Positions 7,207 to 15,072 of a DNA stretch of 32,820 nucleotides are shown here, in pieces (positions within the stretch are counted from its first letter, which is position 1; every line of letters begins with the position of its first letter). The translations under genes and the position numbers were made by a program. The DNA comes from an uncultured Collinsella sp. (GTDB lineage: Bacteria; Actinomycetota; Coriobacteriia; Coriobacteriales; Coriobacteriaceae), in the NCBI GenBank assembly GCA_958418185.1, contig CATZEP010000007.1, positions 1-32,820 on the forward strand. The letters are read 5' to 3'. The notes beneath the pieces were generated by a model, which saw only the letters and a list, made by a program, of their open reading frames with translations, made no database searches and was not told the origin of the DNA.

Positions 7207-8717
7207 TGACTCGGTTGGACGGAAGCATGATGGCGGGCGCGGCGTGTGGCTCGGATGCGCCGGCGATTGAAGTGCGGGACCTGCGCTTTGCCTACCCCGG
7301 GGCCGAGGCGCCGGTGCTCGACGGGCTCGACTGGTCTGTTCCCCAAGGTGCGTTTGCGCTGCTGGTAGGTGGTACTGGGTCGGGTAAGTCAACGCTGCTC
7401 TCGCTGCTCAAACCCGAGATTTCGCCGACGGGCGAATGCGCTGGTGAGCTGCGCGTGCTGGGCGAGAACGTTGCCGACATGGATGTTCGGGCGTCTGCGG
7501 AGCGCGTGGGCTATGTGTTTCAGGACCCCGAGAACCAGATCGTGTGCGAAACCGTGTGGCACGAGATGGCGTTTGGCCTGGAAAACTTAGGTATGTCGCA
7601 CGACGAGATGCGCCGTCGCGTGGCCGAGACCAGCTATTTCTTTGGGTTGGAGGATTGGCTCCACCGCGATACCGATACGCTTTCGGGCGGACGCAAGCAG
7701 CTGCTGTCGCTGGCGGCCGTGCTGGCGTTGCGCCCGCGCGTACTACTGCTCGACGAGCCTACGTCCCAACTGGATCCCGTTGCCGAGAAGAGTTTTCTGC
7801 ATGCGCTGTTTCGCGTGAATCGCGAGTTGGGCTGCACGGTTGTTGTGGCGACGCACCAGCCGCGCCCGATGCTCGAATACGCGACGTGTGCGTATCGGAT
7901 TGAGGGCGGGCGCGTATGCGAGGTGCCTGATATCGCCTCCTTGGGGCATCGCGAAGAGCTGTTTTCTGGCGAGGCACCAGGGTGGGGCGCCTCGCGGCGT
8001 GCAAAAAACGGAGTTTTCAGCAGCGCCGGTGGATGTCGAATACTCCCAAAAATGCACGCTGGGTCGGCTACCACCCTGGCAGGGAGCTGGTTTCGATACG
8101 ATCGAGCGTCCGGCTGGGTGCTGCGCGGACTCGATGCGGCGTTCTCGGCTGGCGCAGTGCATGCGGTTGTTGGCGGCAACGGCTGCGGCAAGTCGACAAT
8201 GCTTTCGGTGCTAGCCAAGACGGTCAAGTTGCAGCGTGGGCATATGGAGCGCGGGGCGGCCTCGGCGGCACTGCTGCCTCAGAATCCCAAGGCGTTGCTG
8301 GTTGCCGAGACGGTGCGCGACGAGCTGATGGAATGGGCTTCGACCTGCGGATATGACGAGGCTGTGGCGCAGGAGCGCGCGGCGAGCCTGGGGCTGTCGG
8401 GCCTGGATGGGCGCCACCCGTACGATCTTTCGGGCGGGCAGCGTCAACTGCTTGCATTGGCAAAACTGCTGCTGATTGGCCCCGAACTGCTATTGCTCGA
8501 TGAGCCCACCAAGGGCTTGGACTTGGCTAGCCGTCGCATCATCGCCCGCGCCTTGCGTGACCATGCGGAGGCTGGCGGTACCGTCATCATGGCCACGCAC
8601 GATCTGGATTTTGCCGAGCAGGTTGCCGATGACATTGCCATGATGTTTGACGGTGAGATTGCCTGCATGGAGCCGCCGGCCGACTTCTTTGCCGACAACG
8701 TGTTTTATAGGGCGTGA
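7206..8717 (+). CDS. ecfA: ECF transporter ATPase, two fused ABC domains (EcfA1-EcfA2)
   Basis: This 503-residue protein carries both ATPases of an ECF transporter in one chain. Domain 1 has Walker A GGTGSGKS (55-62), FQDPENQ Q-loop, signature LSGGRKQ (159-165), Walker B VLLLDEP (179-185) and the switch ATHQPRP. Domain 2 has Walker A GGNGCGKS (323-330), a LPQNPKA Q-loop, signature LSGGQRQ (408-414), Walker B ELLLLDEP (427-434) and the switch ATHDLD. A low-complexity linker of about 50 residues joins them. The start at 7206 overlaps the ecfT stop and has an AGAGG site; ATG at 7227 is an alternative. In most ECF systems the ATPases are separate proteins; fused forms are known in actinobacteria. 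Confidence 0.92.
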   Translation: MTRLDGSMMAGAACGSDAPAIEVRDLRFAYPGAEAPVLDGLDWSVPQGAFALLVGGTGSGKSTLLSLLKPEISPTGECAGELRVLGENVADMDVRASAERVGYVFQDPENQIVCETVWHEMAFGLENLGMSHDEMRRRVAETSYFFGLEDWLHRDTDTLSGGRKQLLSLAAVLALRPRVLLLDEPTSQLDPVAEKSFLHALFRVNRELGCTVVVATHQPRPMLEYATCAYRIEGGRVCEVPDIASLGHREELFSGEAPGWGASRRAKNGVFSSAGGCRILPKMHAGSATTLAGSWFRYDRASGWVLRGLDAAFSAGAVHAVVGGNGCGKSTMLSVLAKTVKLQRGHMERGAASAALLPQNPKALLVAETVRDELMEWASTCGYDEAVAQERAASLGLSGLDGRHPYDLSGGQRQLLALAKLLLIGPELLLLDEPTKGLDLASRRIIARALRDHAEAGGTVIMATHDLDFAEQVADDIAMMFDGEIACMEPPADFFADNVFYRA

Positions 8718-8721
8718 TGGG

Positions 8722-9435
8722 ATGACGGATTATCGCGTCGCGCGCCTACTCGCAAAACTGGAGATCCCGCTGCTGCTGGCGGTGCCAGCGGTGATGGCTG
8801 CGGCGTTGCTGGCGGGCGTTGAGCAGGCGGCGCTTGCCATGCTTGTCGTGGTGGCGCTGGTGCTCGCGCTGTTCTTTGCGGGCTACGAGGCGTCGCGACC
8901 TGGCCTGCGCCAGATTATGCCAACGCTGGTTTTGGCGGCGTTGGCCGCGGCGGGGCGCATCTTGTTTGGCCCCATTCCCGACTTTAAACCCGTGAGCGCC
9001 ATCGCTATTATCGCGGGGGCGACGTTGGGCCGACGCAACGGCTTCATGGTCGGCGCGCTGGCGGCGCTGACCAGCAATTTCTTTTTTGGGCAGGGCATGT
9101 GGACGCCGTGGCAGATGTATGCCTGGGGCCTGGTTGGCTATGTTGGCGGCGCGCTGGCGCATGCGGGCGCTTTTGATCGCGCCGATGGCACCGTGCGCAT
9201 GCCGGCGCTGCTGACCTACGGCTTTGCGTCGGGCCTGCTCTATGGAGTTGTAATCAACGCCTACGACATCATCGGCTTTGTGCAGCCGCTCACGTGGGCG
9301 GGCGCCATGGCGCGTCTTGCCACGGCAGTGCCGTTCGATATTACGCACGGCCTTGCGACCTGCGTGTTTTTGGCCGCCTTGTACAGGCCTTGGTGCCGTC
9401 GCATTAACCGTGTCGTCGTGAAATACGGGCTGTAA
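8722..9435 (+). CDS. ECF transporter substrate-binding S component
   Basis: This 237-residue polytopic membrane protein sits four bases after the fused ATPase gene in the same operon. It has about six hydrophobic segments, including LLLAVPAVMAAALLAG and LAMLVVVALVLALFF. The central block AIIAGATLGRRNGFMVGALA then SNFFFGQGMWTPWQ resembles S components of the ECF family. The start at 8722 is chosen because it follows the ATPase stop and begins MTDYRVARLL; its ribosome binding site is weak, suggesting coupling. With EcfT and the fused ATPase it makes a complete dedicated importer. The substrate cannot be told from sequence; a cobalamin-type or other vitamin is possible. No biosynthetic gene or riboswitch nearby points to one. 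Confidence 0.82.
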   Translation: MTDYRVARLLAKLEIPLLLAVPAVMAAALLAGVEQAALAMLVVVALVLALFFAGYEASRPGLRQIMPTLVLAALAAAGRILFGPIPDFKPVSAIAIIAGATLGRRNGFMVGALAALTSNFFFGQGMWTPWQMYAWGLVGYVGGALAHAGAFDRADGTVRMPALLTYGFASGLLYGVVINAYDIIGFVQPLTWAGAMARLATAVPFDITHGLATCVFLAALYRPWCRRINRVVVKYGL

Positions 9436-9459
9436 GGCATTTCGCGTTCCCTCACGAAC

Positions 9460-9522
9460 TTGCGGTGGAATAGTTCTCGTTTTTGGCTATTTGCTGCCCA
9501 AACAGGAACTATTCCACCGCAA
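9460..9522. repeat. 17-bp perfect inverted repeat between convergent genes
   Basis: TTGCGGTGGAATAGTTC (9460-9476) is exactly inverted at 9506-9522, with a 29-nt loop that can pair further (GTTTTTGG with CCCAAAC). It lies in the 150-bp gap between the convergent ecfS-like and exonuclease genes. It has no T-tract after either arm, so it may be a dispersed repeat rather than a simple terminator. The remainder, 9523-9585, shows nothing else. Confidence 0.6.
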
Positions 9523-9585
9523 CTTATAGGGGGAGAGGGGCCACACAATCTGTTTTCCTCTGTCCCCCCCAGGAATTACTTGGGG

Positions 9586-10404
9586 CTAGAGTTCTAGCGT
9601 GAGGGTGACGGGGCAGTGGTCGCTGCCGAAGATGTCGCCGCGGATGCCGGTGTCGCGTACGTTGTCGGCGATTGCGTCGCTTACCAGGAAGTAATCGATG
9701 CGCCAGCCGGCGTTGTTCTTGCGGGCATTAAAGCGATAGCTCCACCAGCTGTAGACGCCCTCGACGTCGGGGTTTGCCGCGCGCCAGGTATCGGTAAAGC
9801 CGGCGTTGAGCAGCTCGGTAAACTTGCCGCGTTCCTCGTCCGAAAAGCCTGCGTTGCCGCGGTTGGACTTGGGGTTCTTAAGGTCGATCTCCTCATGCGC
9901 CACGTTAAAGTCGCCGCAGGTTACGACGGGTTTGCCGGTCTCGCGCTCGAGCGCGTTCAAAAAGCCGCGGTAGGCATCGTCCCAGGCCATACGCACGTCG
10001 ATGCGCGCGAGCTCATTTTGTGCGTTGGGCGTGTAGACATCCACAAACCAAAACTTGTCGAACTCGAGCGCACAGACGCGGCCCTCGGCTGCGGCTTGGG
10101 CGACGAGTACGGCCGCCTCGCCCTCGCCGGCGTAGGGTGGCAGCGCGTCGGCGTGCAGCACGCGCAGCGGTTCCTGGCGGCTAAAGACCGCAGTGCCCGA
10201 ATAGCCTTTACGCTCGGCGTAGCTCCAGGTTTGGTGATAGCCGGGCAGGTCAATATCAACCTGGCCTTCTTGCAACTTGGTCTCTTGCAGCGCCAGGATA
10301 TCGACGTCGAGTTCTTGCGCGATCTGGATAAAGCTCGGGTCCTTTTTGAGCACGGCGCGCAGGCCGTTGACGTTCCACGAGGCGAAAGTGTAAGTCTGAG
10401 GCAT
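9586..10404 (-). CDS. xth: Exodeoxyribonuclease III / AP endonuclease
   Basis: This 272-residue member of the exonuclease III family repairs abasic sites and 3' blocks in DNA. Family motifs in order are ASWNVNGLRA (metal-binding Asn near the N-terminus), LQETK (metal Glu), GYSGTAVFS, CGDFNVAHEEIDL followed by NPKSNRGNAGF, YSWWSYR with NNAGWRIDYFLVS, and C-terminal GSDHCPV with the catalytic Asp-His. The length is close to the usual 250-270. AAGGACACC upstream of the start at 10404 supports it. It is divergent from the sirtuin gene across 135 bp and convergent with the ECF operon, so it appears monocistronic. Confidence 0.94.
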   Translation of the reverse strand: MPQTYTFASWNVNGLRAVLKKDPSFIQIAQELDVDILALQETKLQEGQVDIDLPGYHQTWSYAERKGYSGTAVFSRQEPLRVLHADALPPYAGEGEAAVLVAQAAAEGRVCALEFDKFWFVDVYTPNAQNELARIDVRMAWDDAYRGFLNALERETGKPVVTCGDFNVAHEEIDLKNPKSNRGNAGFSDEERGKFTELLNAGFTDTWRAANPDVEGVYSWWSYRFNARKNNAGWRIDYFLVSDAIADNVRDTGIRGDIFGSDHCPVTLTLEL

Positions 10405-10539
10405 GGTGTCCTTTCGACGGGGTTGGCAGGCTTAAGATTAGCGCAACAGGGGCGGGGTGGGCTCCGCGCATGCTGACTTAAAGGACGCATGCTGGGACGT
10501 CGCTCAACGCTGCCCGACCAACAAGGACGGAGGACTCAT

Positions 10540-11292
10540 ATGACGCAGGCAATATCGGACCCCAGGCAGGCCTCCGCCGCCCTGGCGGATCTGTTTGACA
10601 CCCACAAGCGCGTGGTCTTCTTTGGCGGCGCTGGTGTTTCCACGGCAAGTGGCATCCCCGATTTCCGCAGCGTGGACGGCCTGTATCACCAGCAGTTTGC
10701 CTATCCGCCCGAGACCATGCTGTCGTATAGCTTTTACGAGGCGCATCCTGCGGAGTTCTTCGACTTTTACCGCACCAAGATGATCGCGCTTAACGCTAAG
10801 CCCAACCGCTGCCACACCAAGCTGGCCGAGCTGGAGCGCGCCGGCAAGCTCGACGCCGTGGTGATGCAAAATATCGACGGTCTGCACCAGGCGGCCGGCT
10901 CGCAGCGCGTGTTCGAGCTGCACGGATCGGTCCATCGCAACATTTGCCAGTCGTGCGGCGCGGTCTATAGCGCCGAGTGGATTTGCTCGCGCGAGCACGA
11001 GGACGCCGCGGGCGTGCCCGTGTGTCCTGCGTGCGGCGGGCGCATTAAGCCCGATGTGGTGCTCTACGAGGAGCCGCTCGACGAGCGCGTGCTAACCGGC
11101 GCCGTTGCCGCCATCGCCGCAGCCGATGCCCTCATCGTGGGCGGGACCTCGCTCGTAGTGTATCCGGCGGCGGGCCTTACGCGCTACTTTACTGGCGATA
11201 CGCTGGCCATTTGCAATCTTGCTCCCACCGATCAGGATGCAAATGCCGACCTGCTGATTTCTTGCGACATCGCGGCCGCGTTTGCGTTCTAG
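10540..11292 (+). CDS. cobB: NAD-dependent protein deacylase (sirtuin)
   Basis: This 250-residue Sir2-family enzyme removes acyl groups from lysines using NAD+. It shows GAGVSTASGIPDFRS (30-44), QNIDGLHQ (110-117), the catalytic His128 in FELHGS, a zinc site with Cys 136, 139, 162 and 165, and GTSLVVYPA near the C-terminus. The start at 10540 has GGACGGAGG seven bases upstream; an in-frame ATG 51 nt earlier has no site. It precedes the folate gene by about 95 bp, with a likely promoter between, so an operon link is uncertain. Substrate preference (acetyl or other acyl) is not predicted. Confidence 0.93.
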   Translation: MTQAISDPRQASAALADLFDTHKRVVFFGGAGVSTASGIPDFRSVDGLYHQQFAYPPETMLSYSFYEAHPAEFFDFYRTKMIALNAKPNRCHTKLAELERAGKLDAVVMQNIDGLHQAAGSQRVFELHGSVHRNICQSCGAVYSAEWICSREHEDAAGVPVCPACGGRIKPDVVLYEEPLDERVLTGAVAAIAAADALIVGGTSLVVYPAAGLTRYFTGDTLAICNLAPTDQDANADLLISCDIAAAFAF

Positions 11293-11306
11293 CCCGTGTG
11301 CGCGGA

Positions 11307-11312
11307 TACAAT
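11307..11312 (+). promoter_or_regulatory. Candidate -10 box (TACAAT) for folP-folK
   Basis: TACAAT lies 74 nt upstream of the folP start. A GC-rich imperfect hairpin occupies about 11335-11369 between this box and the AGGAGG site, so the leader is structured and could modulate translation. No clear -35 is seen at normal spacing. Confidence 0.35.
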
Positions 11313-11386
11313 AGAAAGACTGATTGCAAAGCGACCCCGCCGCCAGCGCCCAGGCGCGGCGGCGCGGGCATTTTAGGAGGATGTTC

Positions 11387-13114
11387 ATGGCGAACGATAG
11401 CAAGACATGGCGGTGCGGAAAGTACGAGCTCAGCTTTGACCGCCCGCGCATCATGGGCGTCCTCAACGTGACGCCCGATTCGTTTAGCGACGGCGGGGAG
11501 CACTTCGATCCGGATGCCGCCATCGAGTACGGCCTGGCGATGCTCGACGCCGGTGCCGACATCATCGATGTGGGTGGCGAGTCCACGCGCCCCGGATTTA
11601 CCCCGGTCAATCCCGACGAGGAGGCTCGCCGCGTGCTGCCCGTGGTGCGCGCGCTGGCCAAAGAGGGCGCCATCGTCTCGATCGACACGCGCCACGTGGC
11701 GGTTGCCAAGGCGGCCGTGCGCTGCGGCGCCTCGATCGTCAACGACGTGACGGGCTTCACCGATCCCAAGATGGTCGAGTTTGTCGCGACGAGCACCTGC
11801 GGCGTTATCGTGATGCACGCCGGCGAGGTCGCGGCACCCACGCGCACGCATGCAACGGTGCAGCTCGATACCTCTGCTGCGGCGTTTGTTGCCGAGAAGG
11901 CACGCGAGGCGGCCGCCGAGGCTGCGCGCGAGGCCGAGAAGCCTGCCCGCCGTCGCCGTGGCAAGTTGCTGGGCGAGCCCAAGACGGAGGCCAAGCTGCC
12001 AGGCGGCGTGGTGCAGCCCTCGTTGCCGTTTGGCGATCCGGAGCCCGCGCCCGAGCCCACGGACGAGCAGAAGCAGGAGGCACCGGCCGCCGAAGAGGCC
12101 GCCCCTGTCTCCGAGGCCGCCGCGACCCCTGAGTCCGCGCCGGAGCCCAATGACCGCCTGGCAGCCATGATGCGCCGTAGCGCCCGCCGCGAGGAGGCCT
12201 ACGTGCCCACCTCTCAGCTCCGCCGCTTTACCCTGCCCGATTCGGCGCCCATCATGCGCCGTGTCATGGGCTTTCTGTCCGACCAGGCCCGCACGCTCAT
12301 CCATGCCGGCGTGTCGCGCGACCGCATCTGCATCGATCCCGGTCCGGGCTTTGGCAAGACGGCCAACGAGGATATCGTCATCCAGCGCGAGACCGCCAAG
12401 ATGGCGTCGCTGGGCTACCCGCTCATGTGTGCCGTGTCGCGCAAGCGTTTTGTGGGCGCCGTTTCGGGCGTGACCGAGGCCGCCGCGCGCGATGCCGCCA
12501 CGTTTGGCGTGTGCCTGGGCGCTATCCAGGCCGGTGCCAACATCGTGCGCGTGCACGACGTCACCGGCTTTGCGCAGTTCCTGAACGGTTACTGGGCTGT
12601 CGCCAAGCCGCAGCCGCGCCGTGCGTTTGTGGCCGTGGGCTCCAACCTGGGGCATCGTTGCGATAACATCCGCGCCGCACGCGACATGATCGCCGAGATT
12701 CCGCTCACCTGCGTGTCCAACTGCTCGCGCATCTACGAGAGCGAGCCGGCCTACGAGACGCGCCAGGACGCATTCGCCAACGCCGTCATCGAGATCAAGA
12801 CCGAGCTGGCGCCGCTGGTGCTGCTCGACGAGCTTATGAAGATCGAGGCCGAGCTGGGGCGCGACCGCTCCAAGAAGGCCAAGGCCAACGGTCCGCGCAC
12901 CATCGACCTGGACCTGCTGTGGATGGATGGCGAGACCCACGGCGGCAAAAAGCTGCGCCTGCCGCATCCGCTGATCGGCGAGCGCGACTTTGTGCTGGTG
13001 CCGCTCGAGGACCTGATGCACGACCCGGCGCGGTTCTTCCGCTACAACGGTGTCGAGGTCAAGGAGCCCGAGGAACGTGTGGGCCATATCGTGGGCGAAT
13101 TGGGGCGTATGTAG
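11387..13114 (+). CDS. folP: Dihydropteroate synthase fused to HPPK (FolP-FolK) with a long insertion
   Basis: This 575-residue bifunctional folate enzyme makes dihydropteroate from pABA and the pyrophosphorylated pterin that its FolK half produces. FolP motifs are GVLNVTPDSFSDGG (24-37), IIDVGGESTRPG (59-70), SIDT (98-101), VNDVTG (118-123), VMH (142-144), DPGPGFGKT (317-325), SRKRF (351-355) and VRVHDV (387-392). Between VMH and DPGPGFGKT lie about 170 residues instead of a few tens. They include a charged Ala/Pro/Glu-rich tract (about 165-260) with ARRRRGK. The FolK half (about 412-575) shows VAVGSNLG, YESEPAY, GPRTIDLDLL and LPHPLIGERDFVLVPL. The start at 11387 has AGGAGG six bases upstream; ATG 11381 directly abuts that site and is less likely. 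The next gene starts directly after the stop. Confidence 0.93.
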   Translation: MANDSKTWRCGKYELSFDRPRIMGVLNVTPDSFSDGGEHFDPDAAIEYGLAMLDAGADIIDVGGESTRPGFTPVNPDEEARRVLPVVRALAKEGAIVSIDTRHVAVAKAAVRCGASIVNDVTGFTDPKMVEFVATSTCGVIVMHAGEVAAPTRTHATVQLDTSAAAFVAEKAREAAAEAAREAEKPARRRRGKLLGEPKTEAKLPGGVVQPSLPFGDPEPAPEPTDEQKQEAPAAEEAAPVSEAAATPESAPEPNDRLAAMMRRSARREEAYVPTSQLRRFTLPDSAPIMRRVMGFLSDQARTLIHAGVSRDRICIDPGPGFGKTANEDIVIQRETAKMASLGYPLMCAVSRKRFVGAVSGVTEAAARDAATFGVCLGAIQAGANIVRVHDVTGFAQFLNGYWAVAKPQPRRAFVAVGSNLGHRCDNIRAARDMIAEIPLTCVSNCSRIYESEPAYETRQDAFANAVIEIKTELAPLVLLDELMKIEAELGRDRSKKAKANGPRTIDLDLLWMDGETHGGKKLRLPHPLIGERDFVLVPLEDLMHDPARFFRYNGVEVKEPEERVGHIVGELGRM

Positions 13115-13816
13115 ATGATTGAGATGAATGCTGTAGCCGTCGGTACCGAGCTTGACGCCGCGCGCGACGCGGGTCGCGAGGGTGCGTCCGCGGGCTGGTG
13201 CGCTTGGAGCGCGGGCGAGGCGTCGTTGACGTTTTCGCTGGTCATGCGCCCGGATGTGAATATGCATGCCTTCCACGGCCTGCCGTTTGTGACGGCGATG
13301 GGCATGATGGACGCGCTTGTGGGCACGGCGTCGACGCCGGGCCTGGGCCTTGCCGGCAAGGTGGGCATTGAGTGGCCGAGCGACATTGTGTGCGGCGCGC
13401 CCACGTTTGAGACGTCGTTTGCGCGCGTCGCCGTCAACGGCGGCGCCGGTGCCGCGGGCATGTTCGGTGCCGTGACGGTGGATATCGAGCGTTCGGCGTT
13501 GAGCGAGCTTTGTGTGGATGTGGCTGACGAAGCGCTGGTCGAGGCATTGGCCACCGCCGTGTTGACCCGCGTGGACGCCTGGGCGGTTGTTGCCAACACG
13601 CCGCAGGGCGCTGCCGGCCCGTTGGCTCCCGTGCTGGGCGAGTACTTCGACATGGTGCCGCTGCTGGGCCGCCAGGTTGCGGCGGTGTCGCCCAACGGTT
13701 TGCCGCTTGCGGTCGGTGTGTTTGCGGGCCTGGATATCTGGGGTCGCGCGACCATCAAGACCGATGCCGGCGAGCAGGAGTTTCCGCCCGAGGCCGTACG
13801 GATTCGCGGGCTGTAA
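13115..13816 (+). CDS. Biotin/lipoate-ligase-fold protein, divergent
   Basis: The 233-residue product looks like a divergent biotin-protein ligase catalytic domain. The block VTAMGMMDALVG then GKVGIEWPSDIV matches the ligase region where a helix precedes a (K/E)WPND motif. The C-terminal part (PLAVGVFAGLDIWGRATI) resembles the small beta-barrel that follows the ligase domain. The GRGRRGR-type biotinyl-AMP motif and the KxGGxL motif are not visible, so activity is doubtful. It starts immediately after the FolP-FolK stop and is probably co-transcribed. It could be a diverged BirA paralogue with another ligand, or a degenerate enzyme. The fold call is from motif order only. Confidence 0.5.
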   Translation: MIEMNAVAVGTELDAARDAGREGASAGWCAWSAGEASLTFSLVMRPDVNMHAFHGLPFVTAMGMMDALVGTASTPGLGLAGKVGIEWPSDIVCGAPTFETSFARVAVNGGAGAAGMFGAVTVDIERSALSELCVDVADEALVEALATAVLTRVDAWAVVANTPQGAAGPLAPVLGEYFDMVPLLGRQVAAVSPNGLPLAVGVFAGLDIWGRATIKTDAGEQEFPPEAVRIRGL

Positions 13817-13852
13817 CGCGAGGCGCCAGCGCTCAAAGATAACGATGACAAC

Positions 13853-13886
13853 GAAGCCCTCTTCGGCCTGCACCGGGGAGGGCTTC
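13853..13886 (+). terminator. Hairpin after the ligase-like gene
   Basis: GAAGCCCTC (13853-13861) pairs with GAGGGCTTC (13878-13886) about 36 nt past the stop at 13816. The following tract (TGTGTGACC) is poor in T, so termination may be weak. Confidence 0.5.
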
Positions 13887-13916
13887 TGTGTGACCCGAGA
13901 GAATGGCCGCGTCGGC

Positions 13917-13959
13917 CCTATTCCTCAAAATTGAAAAAATTTCGTTTTTGAGGAATAGG
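13917..13959. repeat. Dyad repeat copy 1 (CCTATTCCTCAAAA)
   Basis: CCTATTCCTCAAAA at 13917-13930 is inverted at 13945-13959 with an A/T-rich loop. A second copy of the same dyad lies at 14003-14043 in the same convergent gap. The A/T-rich inner arms could end transcription from either side. Confidence 0.6.
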
Positions 13960-14002
13960 AAACATGCACGATATCGCTGTGCTGGGCGTATTCGAGGAGT
14001 CT

Positions 14003-14043
14003 CTATTCCTCAAAACTGAAAATTTTTCAGTTTTGAGGAATAG
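14003..14043. repeat. Dyad repeat copy 2, near-perfect 41-bp palindrome
   Basis: CTATTCCTCAAAACTGAAAA (14003-14022) is followed at once by its inverse through 14043, leaving essentially no loop. The outer sequence equals that of the copy at 13917. Between the ligase-like gene (plus) and coaX (minus) it may act as a bidirectional terminator, a protein-binding dyad or a dispersed palindrome. Confidence 0.65.
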
Positions 14044-14101
14044 GCTTGGCGAACGTTTGCGGGGGCTGTGGCATCGGGCGTGCTCGACTTAAGCCCCTGC
14101 C

Positions 14102-14875
14102 TTACCCCAGCTCCTGCATGCGGCGGTAGATTTCGCAGATACCCTTGATGGTGAGCTGTCCATCGACCACGTCGAAGGCGTCGGTCGAATCGGCGACGAT
14201 GCCGGCGAGACCGCCTGTGGCGATAACGGTGGCATCCTCGCGGCCCAGCTCGCGCTTCATGCGCGCGACCAGGCCCTCGGCCATGGCGGCGGCGCCCATC
14301 ACGGCGCCGACCTTGATGCACTCCTCGGTATCGCGGCCGATGGCGTGCTCGGGCGCCTCGAGCGGAACGCTGGCGAGCTTGGCGGCTCGGGCGGCAAGTG
14401 CGTCCATGGAGATGCGGATGCCCGGCGCGATCGCCCCGCCAATGTAATACCCGTCCTCATCGATGACGTCGATATTGGTCGCGGTGCCAAAGTCCACCAC
14501 GATTGCCGGTGCGCCGTAGAAAGTCTCTGCCGCAACGGCGTTGGCGACACGGTCGGCGCCTACGGCCTGGGGGCGCGCCGCGCGCAGCTTGGTCACCGCG
14601 GCCGTCTGCGGCCCGATGACGATGGCGTCCGCGGCAATGCGGTCGGCCACGGCGTGCCACTCGCGCGAGAGCTGCGGCACCACGCCCGCAAAGGCGATCG
14701 CGTCGACCGCGTCGAGCGAAAGGCCGTACATCTTAAAGAAACCCATCAGGCGCACGTGGATCTCGTCGGCGGTATAGGAGCGGTCGGTGGGCATGCGCCA
14801 CGACTGCACCAGCTCGTCTCCGTCAAACAGGCCCATGGCCGTCTGCGTGTTTCCCATATCGATAGCGAGCAGCAT
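14102..14875 (-). CDS. coaX: Type III pantothenate kinase
   Basis: This enzyme phosphorylates pantothenate, the first committed step to coenzyme A. The start at 14875 gives 257 residues beginning MLLAIDMGNTQTAMG, the phosphate-binding motif of the ASKHA fold; GGGAG lies about six bases upstream. Further family features are GADRVANAVAA, VVDFGTATNIDVID (catalytic Asp/Thr region) and GGAIAPGIRIS. A longer reading frame adds seven residues without a better ribosome site. A TACAAT box lies about 37 nt upstream of the start. It faces the folate genes and has no operon partner in the window. Confidence 0.95.
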   Translation of the reverse strand: MLLAIDMGNTQTAMGLFDGDELVQSWRMPTDRSYTADEIHVRLMGFFKMYGLSLDAVDAIAFAGVVPQLSREWHAVADRIAADAIVIGPQTAAVTKLRAARPQAVGADRVANAVAAETFYGAPAIVVDFGTATNIDVIDEDGYYIGGAIAPGIRISMDALAARAAKLASVPLEAPEHAIGRDTEECIKVGAVMGAAAMAEGLVARMKRELGREDATVIATGGLAGIVADSTDAFDVVDGQLTIKGICEIYRRMQELG

Positions 14876-14911
14876 GTCTACTCCCAGTGTTGGCATAAAA
14901 GGACGCGCACC

Positions 14912-14917
14912 ATTGTA
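14912..14917 (-). promoter_or_regulatory. Candidate -10 box (TACAAT) for coaX
   Basis: TATACAAT on the minus strand lies about 37 nt upstream of the coaX start codon. No good -35 match is present. The rest of 14918-15012 shows nothing recognisable. Confidence 0.4.
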
Positions 14918-15012
14918 TACGCGCCGTCGACGGCGCTCGGCTGCGATTCGTTTACGGTGATGCGGACTGAGGGGTTTTAAATATGAAGGAATTATGCTCT
15001 ACGAGATTTTCC

Positions 15013-15041
15013 TTGCCGTTTACCGAACTCCCACGTAATAT
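15013..15041 (+). promoter_or_regulatory. Promoter of the initiator tRNA gene
   Basis: TTGCCG (15013-15018) and TAATAT (15036-15041) stand 17 bp apart, with the tRNA beginning 32 bp further on. Spacing and hexamers fit a housekeeping promoter. Confidence 0.6.
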
Positions 15042-15072
15042 TCTTTTTTGCGCACATGAGGCGCCCAGACAT

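Noticed and set aside
11189..13873. An 894-codon open frame on the minus strand opposite the folate and ligase-like genes
   Set aside because: It mirrors the plus-strand genes with conserved FolP-FolK motifs. Its product is Arg/His/Ala-rich without domains, as expected for the antisense of GC-biased codons.
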